64,000 nucleotides of DNA from JAJEFO01 sp022819605 (GTDB lineage Bacteria > Pseudomonadota > Alphaproteobacteria > Rhodobacterales > Rhodobacteraceae). Each line of letters starts with the position of its first letter. The stretch's first letter is position 1. The notes under the pieces are model-generated. The model was not told the DNA's origin and ran no database searches. It saw nothing but the letters and a program-made list of their open reading frames with translations. Of this stretch, positions 35,090-43,935 are shown piece by piece. The DNA lies in assembly GCA_965221545.1 (NCBI GenBank), contig OZ244901.1, positions 4,216,001 to 4,280,000 on the forward strand, written 5' to 3'. The position numbers and the translations under genes are program-made.

Positions 35090-35560
35090 TCACCGCAAGC
35101 GGATTTGCCCTTTCGCCTTCTTCGGCGCTCCGAACTTGCAGGACGCCTGATCCTGGACGGGTTTGCCGACCATGCTGAGGGGGCCAGCGTCAGCCGGTCC
35201 CTGCACCCGCAGGTGCGGCCAGTGTCCGGTCCCGCGGCGCCCGCCTGAGAGGTCGCCGGTCGATCTGGACGGCGGGCACGGTTTCGCCGGTGGAGATGAC
35301 GGCAGGCGGAAGCGGCCCACGCCCTTCACCCGCAGCGAGCCGTCGCGGATGACGGGAGCCGGGATGTCGAAGGACCGGATGCCGCGACTGCGGCCCTTGA
35401 AGCGGGGGAAGCCAGGCGTCTCGCCTGCCTTCGCGCGGCGAAAAAGAGCTCTTGAACGCCTTTTCGAGACTGCGGATTGCGGAGCGTTGCGGGCCGACGT
35501 TGAGCTGCCGGAGGCCTTCGTCCTGCCTCGGATGACGATGAGAGACTTCATGTGATCGAT
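35090..35560 (-). pseudogene. TnpB (IS200/IS605, IS1341-type OrfB) remnant with frameshift
   Basis: Minus-strand similarity is split between frames: LRQLNVGPQRSAIRSLEKAF in one frame, then FFRRAKAGETPGFPRFKG and DGSLRVKGVGRFRLP in another, the shift lying near the T-run at about 35443-35448. These match the N-terminal region of OrfB/TnpB. The RuvC domain and zinc ribbon are missing. No TnpA is present. It abuts the truncated PfkB gene. Confidence 0.7.
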
Positions 35561-35799
35561 TTCACGAAAGGAGTTTGGGGACGGGGCTTTGTCCGCGCGC
35601 TCCCACACCTTGCGAAGGTGGGACAAAACCGCGACACATTTCTGACCAATGGTTTGTCATCCATTTTGATGCCTTGATTTTCCTGTCGGTCGGCGCACCG
35701 GGCGCTCCGCCGATGTCGCCTGTACATGTGGCAAGGCGCTCGCGGCTACCATTTCCGATGCGTTGAAGGCGGAGGGTTCAAGTGATGACACAAACAATT

Positions 35800-36228
35800 C
35801 TACGTCACGTCGTCGGGGAAGTCATAGATCCTGAGTAGCACCTGGTCTGCATCTGCGGGGTTGGGATCGACCTCGAGCACTTTGTTGACCAGGTCGCCCG
35901 GATTGCCGATGTAGTCCAACGCCGCTTGGAAATACTGCAATTGATCTACGCGCCCAGAACCTGCGGGCAAGTTGAGACAAACAAGACCTGCATGCAGGGG
36001 CTGGCCGACGTAGTGTGGCGCCTGGCTGGCGCTTCCACGTCTTGGTCGGAAGTCATCCGAGTTTCGGGTCACAAACGACCAGTCGTCATCAATGACGGTT
36101 TGCATCAGCCGATGGTCTTTCCAACCGTTCATGCCGCGCCAGGTGACATGCGCGCTTTCAACATGTCCAGCTGCCACGGCCTTGTCGACCAAAGCGATGG
36201 ACAAGCACTCGTCGACAAGGAACTTCAC
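35800..36228 (-). CDS. DUF5615 PIN-like toxin
   Basis: 142 residues opening MKFLVDECLSIALVDKAVAAGH, the PIN-like motif with Asp6 and Glu7, then DHRLMQTVIDDDWSFVTRNSDDF, which supplies the central acidic residues of the DUF5615 Mut7-C/PIN fold. It is longer than the usual 110-120 residues, with a C-terminal helical extension. It follows the DUF433 protein by 16 bases, the standard order of this toxin-antitoxin class. It is presumed to be an RNase, not tested. Confidence 0.8.
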   Translation of the reverse strand: MKFLVDECLSIALVDKAVAAGHVESAHVTWRGMNGWKDHRLMQTVIDDDWSFVTRNSDDFRPRRGSASQAPHYVGQPLHAGLVCLNLPAGSGRVDQLQYFQAALDYIGNPGDLVNKVLEVDPNPADADQVLLRIYDFPDDVT

Positions 36229-36244
36229 AATTGCCTGCCCTTGT

Positions 36245-36910
36245 TCAACGCGCGCTCGTCAACTCGACTGTCTCTTCTGACACCAGGCGTCGAAGTTTGG
36301 AGTCAGCGCGAGGCCGCCCGGTTCTCGGGTGTGCCTTGACGTAAAGCGCCGCTGCCTCGACATCTTCGCGGCTCAAGGTCGGGAAGTCCTCCAAAGTGGT
36401 CTCCGGGCCGTCTGCGGCGAGTGCATCCGCGACTTCGTAGACACTTATCCGGGTTCCTCGCACGACAGGAATGCCGCCTCTTGTCTCCGAGTCCTCGACG
36501 ATGCGACTGAACGCATCGTTCAGTTTGTTCAGCCCTGCCATCGCTGCACTTACAGGCTCTCCAAGAGAGATCATGACGCAGCCGCTTTCAAACCGCAGGA
36601 GCCTTGCGTGTTCGGGTTCGTCGCGAAGGCGGGGCCAGTTTTCCTTGGCGAACTTCTCAATCATCCGCATGGCTTCAAGCCGCATGCCCTTGCTCAGCTT
36701 GGAACCGTCGGATGCACCGAAACTGACCATGGGAACCGCGTAAGCACGCACCGCACGGCGCGAGCCGAGCTTGACGCATGCAGACTTCGGCAGAACGGCA
36801 TCATCGATCAGGCGGTTGATCTTGCGCGCCGAGACTCCCGTGGCCGCAGCAGCCTCTCTGATCAGAATCGCTTTGCCTGGCGACATTTCAAGTTTAGTCG
36901 GACTTGGCAT
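36245..36910 (-). CDS. DUF433-domain antitoxin with N-terminal helix-turn-helix
   Basis: 221 residues from ATG 36910 (MPSPTKLEMSPGKAILIREA). Residues about 10-50 look like a MerR-type helix-turn-helix (LIREAAAATGVSARKINRLIDD). The C-terminal 85 residues carry the DUF433 signature (GGIPVVRGTRISVYEVADALAADGP, then LSREDVEAAALYVKAHPRTGRP). An 11-bp palindrome at 36932-36942 upstream would suit autoregulation. Pairs with the DUF5615 gene. Confidence 0.8.
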   Translation of the reverse strand: MPSPTKLEMSPGKAILIREAAAATGVSARKINRLIDDAVLPKSACVKLGSRRAVRAYAVPMVSFGASDGSKLSKGMRLEAMRMIEKFAKENWPRLRDEPEHARLLRFESGCVMISLGEPVSAAMAGLNKLNDAFSRIVEDSETRGGIPVVRGTRISVYEVADALAADGPETTLEDFPTLSREDVEAAALYVKAHPRTGRPRADSKLRRLVSEETVELTSAR

Positions 36911-36931
36911 GTTCAGTCCCCTTAAACACTT

Positions 36932-36942
36932 CCGAAATTCGG
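36932..36942. promoter_or_regulatory. Palindrome CCGAAATTCGG upstream of the antitoxin
   Basis: 5-bp arms around a central A, 21 bases before the antitoxin ATG. Candidate operator for the antitoxin helix-turn-helix domain. Confidence 0.4.
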
Positions 36943-36989
36943 ATGACTTTGATGTATGCCACGCAAGGATGCATTTCAAGACAATATTG

Positions 36990-37013
36990 GGGAATCATAT
37001 CCGAAAGTCATAT
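36990..37013 (+). repeat. Orphan terminal repeat of the 17.05-kb MITE family
   Basis: 24 bases beginning GGGAATCATATCCGAAAG match the MITE right end (reverse complement of 17302-17325) at 21 of 24 positions. No convincing partner end was found within 1 kb. It lies between the toxin-antitoxin genes and the PEP-mutase fragment. Confidence 0.6.
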
Positions 37014-37058
37014 CGTGTTTCATGTTGCCTCTTTATTCTCTTTCGCGGACATCGAGAC

Positions 37059-37372
37059 GCGCGGGCGGACTGTCTCTATGTCTCCGGAATCGCCGACGCG
37101 GAAACCATCGGCAGGCTCGCAAAAGCGGCCGAAGCCCCCGTCAACGTGGTCTTGGGTCTCGCTGGCAGCCCATTGAGCGTGACCCAGCTGAGGACCTTGG
37201 AGCAAAGCAATTCAGCATCGGCGGCTCGCTCGCTCACTCTACCTTCCGGGTCATCCACCGTGCCGCCGAGGAGATTCGCGACCGTGACAACTTTTCCTAT
37301 TATGAAAGTCAGGTGCTGGACGCTGAACTATGCAGGTTCTTCGTCAGCCAAAAAGAAGTGTCGATGCCCTGA
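37059..37372 (+). pseudogene. Isocitrate lyase/PEP mutase-family C-terminal fragment, frameshifted
   Basis: About 103 residues in two frames: ARADCLYVSGIADAETIGRL, VNVVLGLAGSPLSVTQLRTL, then after a one-base loss near 37196, KQFSIGGSLAHSTFRVIHRA and DAELCRFFVSQ to the stop at 37372. This is the C-terminal third of PEP-phosphonomutase/isocitrate-lyase-family proteins; the N-terminal part with the catalytic Cys loop is gone. The MITE-like end at 36990 lies just upstream of the break. Confidence 0.75.
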
Positions 37373-38041
37373 GCGCACGCACTGAACCTGCCCCATCGAC
37401 TACCTTTTGGGCGCTCGGGGACGAGTTGCACTTGATGGGCTTATATCCAGGACTGAAGTTTTCCAGCCGGATACCGTTCCGCAACGCGCCCCGGCAATTC
37501 GGCGACATATGGCCCAGGAACACCCTCGGACGCACCGGGACGATCCAAGGGGCCGATGTCTCACTCGGCCAACGCGATGCCGCGCTGGAGAGTGTTCCGG
37601 CCAACATGCACCGGACGAATGAAGCGCAGCACATTTCAGTCATGGACGTAAGTCTCCACGTGATCACGGTGGTTCCGCGACTTGTCGAAGCTCAATTGCG
37701 TCCAAAGACTTGCGCCACAGAACCGCACCGATGAAGAGACGGCTTCGTCATCGCTCCGACAGTGCACCCGCCTTGCCAGAGAATTCGGGTGACAACGGTG
37801 CAACTCCAAGTCCCGGGCAAGCGGGCGCACTCTCCCTGCAAGCCGCATTCATCGCTCGTCCGGACTGAAGTCCGACAGCACCGGATTGCAGAAAGCGCTC
37901 CGACAGTATGCAATAGCGATGGCTGAGACGAGCGGCAATGGCCGCATGGACGACTGCGAGATTCGGCGCGCGAGGCGATGATTGCGTGCGGGAGACGAAA
38001 TTCCGGGGAAAGCTGCAAAATGCATCGCATAACTGCACAAG
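37373..38041. other. Intergenic region, no gene recognised
   Basis: About 670 bases. Open frames on both strands have no family features, no good ribosome binding sites and uneven codon use. It may hold degraded DNA continuous with the decay zone to the left, and the pcs promoter at its right end. Confidence 0.4.
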
Positions 38042-38755
38042 ATGCGTCATGAAGATTTCATGACGCCTCGGATAAACGCCTACCTGGTCCATTTGCTTAC
38101 CGCATCCGGCGCTGTTTTCGCCATGCTCGCCCTTCTGGCGGCGGTGGAGGGCAACTGGGCCACCATGTTCCTTTGGCTTCTCGTGGCTTTCGCCGTGGAC
38201 GGGCTGGACGGACCGCTCGCGCGCGCAACTCGGGTCACGGTCAACGCAAGGCGTCTCGACGGCTCGATTCTGGACGTGATCGTCGATTTCCTCACCTACG
38301 TCGTCATTCCCGCTTTCGCCCTGTTTCATTCCGACCTGCTGCCGGGATGGACCGGTTGGGTGGCCATCATCGTGATCACGTTTCTTTCGGCGATCTACTT
38401 TGCCGACACCCGGATGAAGACGTCAGACAATTCCTTCAACGGCTTCCCCGCCTGCTGGAACATGGTTGTTCTGGTTCTCTTTGCCATCAAGCCCGATTTC
38501 TGGATCAGCCTGACGCTGGTCGTCGCCTTGGCCGTGGCCATGCTCTTGCCGATAAAGTTCGTGCATCCGTTCCGCACCGTGAGATGGCGAGTCATCTCGT
38601 TGCCCATGGCATTCGCCTGGACGTTCTTCGCAGGATGGGCCGCTTGGGTGGATTTCGACCCCGAAAGCTGGGCGCACTGGGGCCTGATCATCACGACGGT
38701 CTGGCTGCTGTTCGCGGGCGTCGCGCAGCAAGTCCTGTATAGGGAAAGGCTCTGA
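38042..38755 (+). CDS. pcs: Phosphatidylcholine synthase
   Basis: 237 residues, eight hydrophobic segments. The CDP-alcohol phosphotransferase motif is spread over residues about 58-87 (DGLDGPLARATRVTVNARRL, then DGSILDVIVD), with the extended spacing typical of Pcs. VHPFRTVRWRV and the start RINAYLVHLLTASGAVFAMLAL also fit the family. It condenses choline with CDP-diacylglycerol in the inner membrane. ATG 38060 (MTPRIN) is an alternative start. It converges on citrate synthase. Confidence 0.92.
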   Translation: MRHEDFMTPRINAYLVHLLTASGAVFAMLALLAAVEGNWATMFLWLLVAFAVDGLDGPLARATRVTVNARRLDGSILDVIVDFLTYVVIPAFALFHSDLLPGWTGWVAIIVITFLSAIYFADTRMKTSDNSFNGFPACWNMVVLVLFAIKPDFWISLTLVVALAVAMLLPIKFVHPFRTVRWRVISLPMAFAWTFFAGWAAWVDFDPESWAHWGLIITTVWLLFAGVAQQVLYRERL

Positions 38756-38764
38756 ACTTCTCCC

Positions 38765-38789
38765 GGCCCGCCAAAAACCTGCGCGGGCC
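38765..38789. terminator. Possible bidirectional terminator between pcs and citrate synthase
   Basis: GGCCCGC and GCGGGCC form a 7-bp stem with an 11-base loop, in the 33-base gap between the convergent stops. No strong T-run on either side. Confidence 0.35.
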
Positions 38790-39922
38790 TACCTGTCCGC
38801 GAGCGGAACCCAGTCGCGAGGCTCCGGTCCATTGTAAAGGGTCAGCGGCCGGATCAGGATGTTGCCCCGCTTCTGCTCGAGGCACTGGATCACCCACCCC
38901 GGCATCCGCCCGATGGCGAAGATCGGCACGTAGAGATCCATGGGTATGCCGTGAAGCTGGTAGACAACGCCCGAATAGAAATCGACATTCACGTTCAGCC
39001 CGTGCCGCGCATACGGCTTCATCGCCTCGACCACCGCCTGCAGGATTTCGTACCATTCGGGCTGGCCCATTTCCTCGCCCAGCTTTCTCACGCCGTCACG
39101 CATGTGCCGCGCACGCGGGTCCTCGGCTCGATAGACCCTGTGGCCAAAGCCCGTCACCGGCTCCCTGTTCTTGCGCTTTTGACGTACGTACTCGGCTGCA
39201 TTTTCCGGGGCACCGATCTCCTCGACCATTTTCATGACGTCTTCGGCGGCTCCGCCATGGGCCGGGCCCGCGAGCGTGGCAAGCGCGGTCGTGATGGCGC
39301 CATGCATGTCCGCTTCCGTGCCAACCGTCACCCTTGCCGCGAACGAGGATGCGTTGGCACCATGCTCGGCGTGAAGGATGAAGTCCACGTCCGCGAGCCG
39401 TGCGGCGTCTTCCGAAGGTGTCTCGCCTTTGAGCATCCAGAGCCAGTTCCCGGCATGCCCAAGCGACGGATCAGGCTTCACCGGCTCGCGTCCCGACCGA
39501 ATCGCGTGATGCGCGGCAATGATCATTGGCACCTGCGCAGTCAGGCGAATTCCGTTTTCAAGCATGCCATCCTCCGACGCATCCTGAGCACCGGATTCCA
39601 GCGCAGCCAGCGCGGATACAGCGGTACGCAGCACGTTCATCGGATGGCCGTCGGAGGTTGCCCGCACTATGTCGATGATCTCGTCAGGCAGAACGCGCGA
39701 AGCCTTCAGCCTGGCGTCGAATTCCGCTAGCTCTTCTGCATTCGGCAACTCGCCCTTGATCAGCAGGTGAGCGACTTCCTCGAATGTCGCGTTGGCCGCC
39801 AGATCGTCGATCGTGTATCCACGGTAGTACAAGCGGCCGGTCGCCCCATCGATGTCCGACACTGCCGAACGATCGAAGTGCACACCAATGAGGCCACGGT
39901 TGATCTTCGGTGCTTCGGTCAT
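38789..39922 (-). CDS. gltA: Citrate synthase (type with about 375 residues)
   Basis: 377 residues, the shorter class seen in many alphaproteobacteria and archaea (2-methylcitrate synthases are similar). Active-site features are DFILHAEHGANASSFAARV (His), FGHRVYRAEDPRARHM (His in GHR), and NVNVDFYSGVVYQLHGIP (Asp). It makes citrate from oxaloacetate and acetyl-CoA. It is divergent from pta with only 30 bases between the starts, so their promoters overlap. A 2-methylcitrate synthase role cannot be excluded; no prp genes are in view. Confidence 0.85.
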   Translation of the reverse strand: MTEAPKINRGLIGVHFDRSAVSDIDGATGRLYYRGYTIDDLAANATFEEVAHLLIKGELPNAEELAEFDARLKASRVLPDEIIDIVRATSDGHPMNVLRTAVSALAALESGAQDASEDGMLENGIRLTAQVPMIIAAHHAIRSGREPVKPDPSLGHAGNWLWMLKGETPSEDAARLADVDFILHAEHGANASSFAARVTVGTEADMHGAITTALATLAGPAHGGAAEDVMKMVEEIGAPENAAEYVRQKRKNREPVTGFGHRVYRAEDPRARHMRDGVRKLGEEMGQPEWYEILQAVVEAMKPYARHGLNVNVDFYSGVVYQLHGIPMDLYVPIFAIGRMPGWVIQCLEQKRGNILIRPLTLYNGPEPRDWVPLADR

Positions 39923-39952
39923 GTAGCTGCTCCTGATACGGCAGGGGAATTG

Positions 39953-40828
39953 ATGATGAATGCTCTCGAAAGGTCTTTCGAAGCGGCAAAGGCAAGGAAC
40001 GCGCGAGTCGTCATGCCGGAGATTTCGGAAGACGAACGCATGCGCGATGCCGCCAGCCGGCTTGTGGCTGACGGCCTTGCCACAACCGTGGAGCTTGCAG
40101 AACCGTCAGACGATCTCGCGGAGGCGGTTGTCAGGAACCGGGGGGTCAAGCCTGCCCTTGCGCGTCGCTTGATCGGCAAGCCGCTTGTTCGCGCTGCGGC
40201 AATGGTTGCAGTCGGCGAGGCGGATGTCCTGGTCGCAGGCGCGCTGGCTCCAACCCGGCGCGTGATCGAAGCTGCATCCCTTGCCATAGGGCTTGCCGAC
40301 AAAATCCAGAAGCCTTCATCCTTCTTTCTCATGTCCTTCCCCGGAGGGCGTGAGATGATATTCGCGGACTGCGCAGTCGCCGTGGATCCGGACGCAGGTG
40401 CGCTTGCAGGAATCGCGCGCAGTTCCGCCGCCTCGGCGCAAGCTCTTCTGGGCGATGCAAGAGTGGCGTTTCTGTCGTATGCTACAGGCACGAGCGGCAC
40501 GGGTCCCTCGGTTGAGAAGGTCGCTGCAGCGACGGAAGCGGCGCAAGCCACAGGCTTGGCAGCGATCGGTCCCGTGCAGGCTGACACCGCCCTGAATCCG
40601 GAAATTGCAGAGCGCAAGGGATCAGGTGCCGGAGACGCAAACGTCCTGGTTTTCCCTTCCCTTGACGCCGGCAACATCGGATACAAGCTCGTGCAGGAAC
40701 TGGCCGGGGCGCAGGCAATAGGGCCAGTCCTGCAGGGCTTTCGAAGACCGGTCTGTGACTTGAGCCGAGGCGCAACCGTGGATGACATCGTTGCGGCCAC
40801 CGTCATCTCGATTGCGCTCGGAACCTGA
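39953..40828 (+). CDS. pta: Phosphate acetyltransferase
   Basis: 291 residues from ATG 39953 (a second ATG follows at once), RBS GGCAGGGGA. It is the short PTA_PTB form without the N-terminal DRTGG region. Family marks are VVMPEISEDERMRDAASRL, ADVLVAGALAPTRRVIEAASLAIG, FADCAVAVDPDAGALAGIA, and FPSLDAGNIGYKLVQELAGA near the end. It converts acetyl phosphate to acetyl-CoA. Xsc, encoded convergently next door, makes acetyl phosphate from sulfoacetaldehyde, the known partner arrangement in taurine and isethionate degraders. Confidence 0.9.
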   Translation: MMNALERSFEAAKARNARVVMPEISEDERMRDAASRLVADGLATTVELAEPSDDLAEAVVRNRGVKPALARRLIGKPLVRAAAMVAVGEADVLVAGALAPTRRVIEAASLAIGLADKIQKPSSFFLMSFPGGREMIFADCAVAVDPDAGALAGIARSSAASAQALLGDARVAFLSYATGTSGTGPSVEKVAAATEAAQATGLAAIGPVQADTALNPEIAERKGSGAGDANVLVFPSLDAGNIGYKLVQELAGAQAIGPVLQGFRRPVCDLSRGATVDDIVAATVISIALGT

Positions 40829-41022
40829 CTGGAAACCCTTTCTGAAGGTGCCGAAGCTAACGCACCTGCATGCCTGAGCACCGCCGTCTTCCGGCCAGCG
40901 CACGGCATCAACAAGATAGACATTGCCTGCAATGGCTCCTCCCCTTTGCCCATTGCCATGCGAGTGCAAGCGCGCCGCAGCGCCCTCAGATGGGGACACG
41001 ACCCCGCCTTGCCGCCCGGTGC

Positions 41023-42795
41023 CTACTCTGCTGCCATGTCGGCGGCGTCGACCCCTGCCACCTCGACCGGCCTTTTCATCGCGTCCCGACGGAAAGGCTC
41101 TCCGAGTTCCTGGTTGATCATTGCCTCGATCAAGGTGGTCTTGCCACCTTTCATCTGGTCCGCGATCGCCTGGTTCAACGCGGCAGTGAGTTCGTCCATG
41201 TTCCATGCCACGACGCCGTTGAGCCCGCAGGCTTTGGCGATTCCAGCATATGAGACGTCCTCGTCCAGTTCGGTGCCAACGAAATTGTCTTCGTACCAGA
41301 GGGTCGAATTCCGCTTTTCCGCACCCCACTGGTAGTTTCGGAATACGATTTGCGTGATCGCCGGCCATTCGCTGCGCCCGATGGCCGTCAGCTCGGTCAC
41401 CGCGATGCCGAATGCGCCGTCGCCCGCGAATCCCACGACGGGCACGTCCGGGCAGCCGATCTTGGCGCCGATGATGGCGGGCAGACCGTACCCGCAGGGA
41501 CCGAAGAGGCCGGGCGCAAGATATTTTCGACCTTCGTCAAAGTCCGGATACGCGTTGCCGATGGCGCAGTTGTTGCCGATGTCCGAAGAAATGATCGCGT
41601 GACGCGGCAGGGCGGCCTGGATGGCCCTCCATGCCATGCGCGGGCTCATCCAGTCGGGTTTGGCCGCACGCGCTCTCTCGTTCCAGGTCGTGCCCGGATC
41701 GTCATCCTCGTGATCCATGGAGGCAAGTTGCTGCGCCCATGCCGACTTGGTGGTTGCGATCGTGTTCCGGCGTTCTTCACGACCGTCGTCGCCCGCCGCA
41801 TCGGAGAGCCGGGCAAGAATCCCCTTGGCGACCTTGGCGGCGTCACCGACGATGCCTACAGTGACCTTCTTGGTCAGCCCGATCCGATCGGGATTCATGT
41901 CCACCTGAATGATCTTCGCGTCCTTCGGCCAATAGTCGAGACCATAGCCAGGCAATGTCGAGAATGGATTGAGCCTGGTTCCCAGAGCGAGCACGACATC
42001 GGCCTGCTTGATGAGCTCCATGCCCGCTCTCGAGCCGTTGTAGCCAAGCGGACCGGCGAAAAGCGGATGCGAACCGGGAAAGGCGTCATTGTGCTGGTAG
42101 CCAACGCAAACCGGGGCATCAAGCCGTTCGGCCAGCTCCTGCGACGCGGCAATGCCGCCTTCCGACAGCACGACGCCGGCGCCGTTGAGTATGACGGGAA
42201 ACCGGGCCGAGGACAGGAGAGCGGCGGCTTGGGCCACGGCGTTCTCGCCGCCTGACGAACGCTCGAATTCAATCGGTTCGGGCAGATCGATGTCGACAAC
42301 CTGGGTCCACATGTCCCGGGGGACATTTATCTGAGCAGGCGCCGAAGCGCGTTGAGCCTGCGCAATGACTCGGGCAAGGACCTCTGCCACCCGGGACGAG
42401 TCGCGCACCTCTTCCTGGTAGGCAACCATGTCCTCGAAGAGCTTCATCTGCTCGACTTCCTGGAATCCGCCTTGGCCGATGGTCTTGTTCGCGGCCTGGG
42501 GCGTGACCAGGAGAAGCGGCGAGTGGTTCCAGTAGGCCGTCTTCACCGCGGTCACGAAATTGGTGATCCCGGGCCCGTTCTGCGCGATCATCATCGACAT
42601 CTTGCCAGACGCACGCGTGTAGCCGTCTGCCATCATGCCGCCCGAACCCTCGTGCGCGCAGTCCCAGAACATAATGCCTGCCTTCGGAAAGAGATCCGAA
42701 ATCGGCATGAAGGCCGATCCGATGATGCCGAATGCGTGGCGGATGCCATGCCTTTGGAGGGTTTTGACGAATGCTTCTTCAGTGGTCATCTTCAT
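41023..42795 (-). CDS. xsc: Sulfoacetaldehyde acetyltransferase
   Basis: 590 residues, ThDP-dependent. N-terminal region FGIIGSAFMPISDLFPKAGI and FWDCAHEGSGGMMADGYTRA (catalytic Glu region), then GMTV-like IGQGGFQEVEQMKLFEDMV, and the C-terminal ThDP motif GFAGDGAFGIAVTELTAIG followed by RNYQWGAEKRN, all as in Xsc. It cleaves sulfoacetaldehyde with phosphate to acetyl phosphate and sulfite. RBS AAAGGGGGG precedes the ATG. Taurine or isethionate uptake genes, a regulator and a sulfite exporter are not in the window. Confidence 0.95.
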   Translation of the reverse strand: MKMTTEEAFVKTLQRHGIRHAFGIIGSAFMPISDLFPKAGIMFWDCAHEGSGGMMADGYTRASGKMSMMIAQNGPGITNFVTAVKTAYWNHSPLLLVTPQAANKTIGQGGFQEVEQMKLFEDMVAYQEEVRDSSRVAEVLARVIAQAQRASAPAQINVPRDMWTQVVDIDLPEPIEFERSSGGENAVAQAAALLSSARFPVILNGAGVVLSEGGIAASQELAERLDAPVCVGYQHNDAFPGSHPLFAGPLGYNGSRAGMELIKQADVVLALGTRLNPFSTLPGYGLDYWPKDAKIIQVDMNPDRIGLTKKVTVGIVGDAAKVAKGILARLSDAAGDDGREERRNTIATTKSAWAQQLASMDHEDDDPGTTWNERARAAKPDWMSPRMAWRAIQAALPRHAIISSDIGNNCAIGNAYPDFDEGRKYLAPGLFGPCGYGLPAIIGAKIGCPDVPVVGFAGDGAFGIAVTELTAIGRSEWPAITQIVFRNYQWGAEKRNSTLWYEDNFVGTELDEDVSYAGIAKACGLNGVVAWNMDELTAALNQAIADQMKGGKTTLIEAMINQELGEPFRRDAMKRPVEVAGVDAADMAAE

Positions 42796-43131
42796 AATGG
42801 CGCCCCCCTTTCGGACTCGTGGGTTCTGTCGGGTCTGCCGCGGATTCGGCGGGATTGGCCCGCCGCGCGGGAATCAGGCAGCGTTTAGGGCAATTCCGCC
42901 CATAATGTCACGGGAATTCGCGCATTCGTTGTCTCATGCAGGCAACTGAGCCGATGGCGTTGGTCGCTGAATGTTGCCCGCCGAACAACTGCTCCGAAAA
43001 TTGGCGGCCGACGCGCGGTACATCTGCCATCCCACGCTGATCTCTCATCCGCATTTCACTTTGATGACTTGCAACCAGAGCTTTCCCAAGAGAAACAAAT
43101 GGTTCAGTGTGTCGATACGGGGTGATGTCCA
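42796..43131. other. Intergenic region upstream of xsc
   Basis: 336 bases between divergent xsc and the 118-aa protein gene. It must hold both promoters; no clear operator seen. Confidence 0.4.
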
Positions 43132-43488
43132 ATGTCTGAATTCTTGCCAAAGGAGGTTCGCGAAGGCCTTGAACTTGCGCGCAAGCGATCCTCGCGCAGG
43201 CGAGGCCGGTTGAATGTCCGTGCCGGCGACAAGTGCGTCGCCGTACTGCGCTGCTGGGAAAGCGGATTCGCAGTCGATGCAGAGGATTCGCAAGTCATGC
43301 GTGGGCTGGTCGACCTCTATGACGGCGGACGACACCTGTCGCAGTGCCTGATCGTGGCCTCGCGCGAAGACGCGCGCGAGCGGGTGTACGAATTCAAGCG
43401 TGCGACTGCCGCCACAGAACGGGCACCTCTTGACTACGAATGGCAATTCGAGCCGTTTGGCCTGATCACGCATCGACCATCGCTCTGA
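43132..43488 (+). CDS. Conserved hypothetical protein, 118 aa
   Basis: Starts MSEFLPKEVREGLELARKRS, a basic helix, followed by a beta-rich core (LNVRAGDKCVAVLRCWESGF, GLVDLYDGGRHLSQCLIVAS) and the closing EFKRATAATERAPLDYEW. From memory this protein family is common in Rhodobacteraceae and related groups without known function. No signal peptide or catalytic motif. It is isolated, with no obvious operon partner. Confidence 0.7.
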   Translation: MSEFLPKEVREGLELARKRSSRRRGRLNVRAGDKCVAVLRCWESGFAVDAEDSQVMRGLVDLYDGGRHLSQCLIVASREDARERVYEFKRATAATERAPLDYEWQFEPFGLITHRPSL

Positions 43489-43935
43489 AGGTGACGCCAC
43501 GACGCTCCACCGACCTGCAAGTCTGGATCGGCGGCTGCGGCGCTCACGGCCGATCTCAGTCCCATGATCTCGGCGTGGACGCCACAGGTCCGGTCGCGAC
43601 GGATATGTTCAAGCGCTACCAGGCCTAAAGTCTGGGCATCGCAATTTCGCTGAACCGAGCCGCATGCAGCGTGAACCGCGAACATGTGCCGACCCGGCTT
43701 GAGACCGGAACCGGGCCGGAAAATGCGCTCTCACTTGACCAGCAAGAACTTGTCGCATGCACCGCACCCCGACAGGTCTATGCCGCCTCCGCTGAACAGG
43801 ATCTTGCGGTAGCAAGATTATTGCGTCGACCGAGCGGTTCCGCCCCGGGACGGGCTCGCCGTGATCGAGTGAACGCAATAGAGGTTCCGGACACAACTCG
43901 GTCCAGTTCACCAAGTATCCGAAACTGCCCTTGAC
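43489..43935. other. Intergenic region, nothing recognised
   Basis: About 450 bases between the 118-aa gene and the desaturase stop. Short frames lack ribosome sites and family motifs. Confidence 0.35.

Noticed and set aside
37330..37734. 135-codon plus-strand frame
   Set aside because: Overlaps the PEP-mutase fragment in another frame, with no RBS or recognisable domain.
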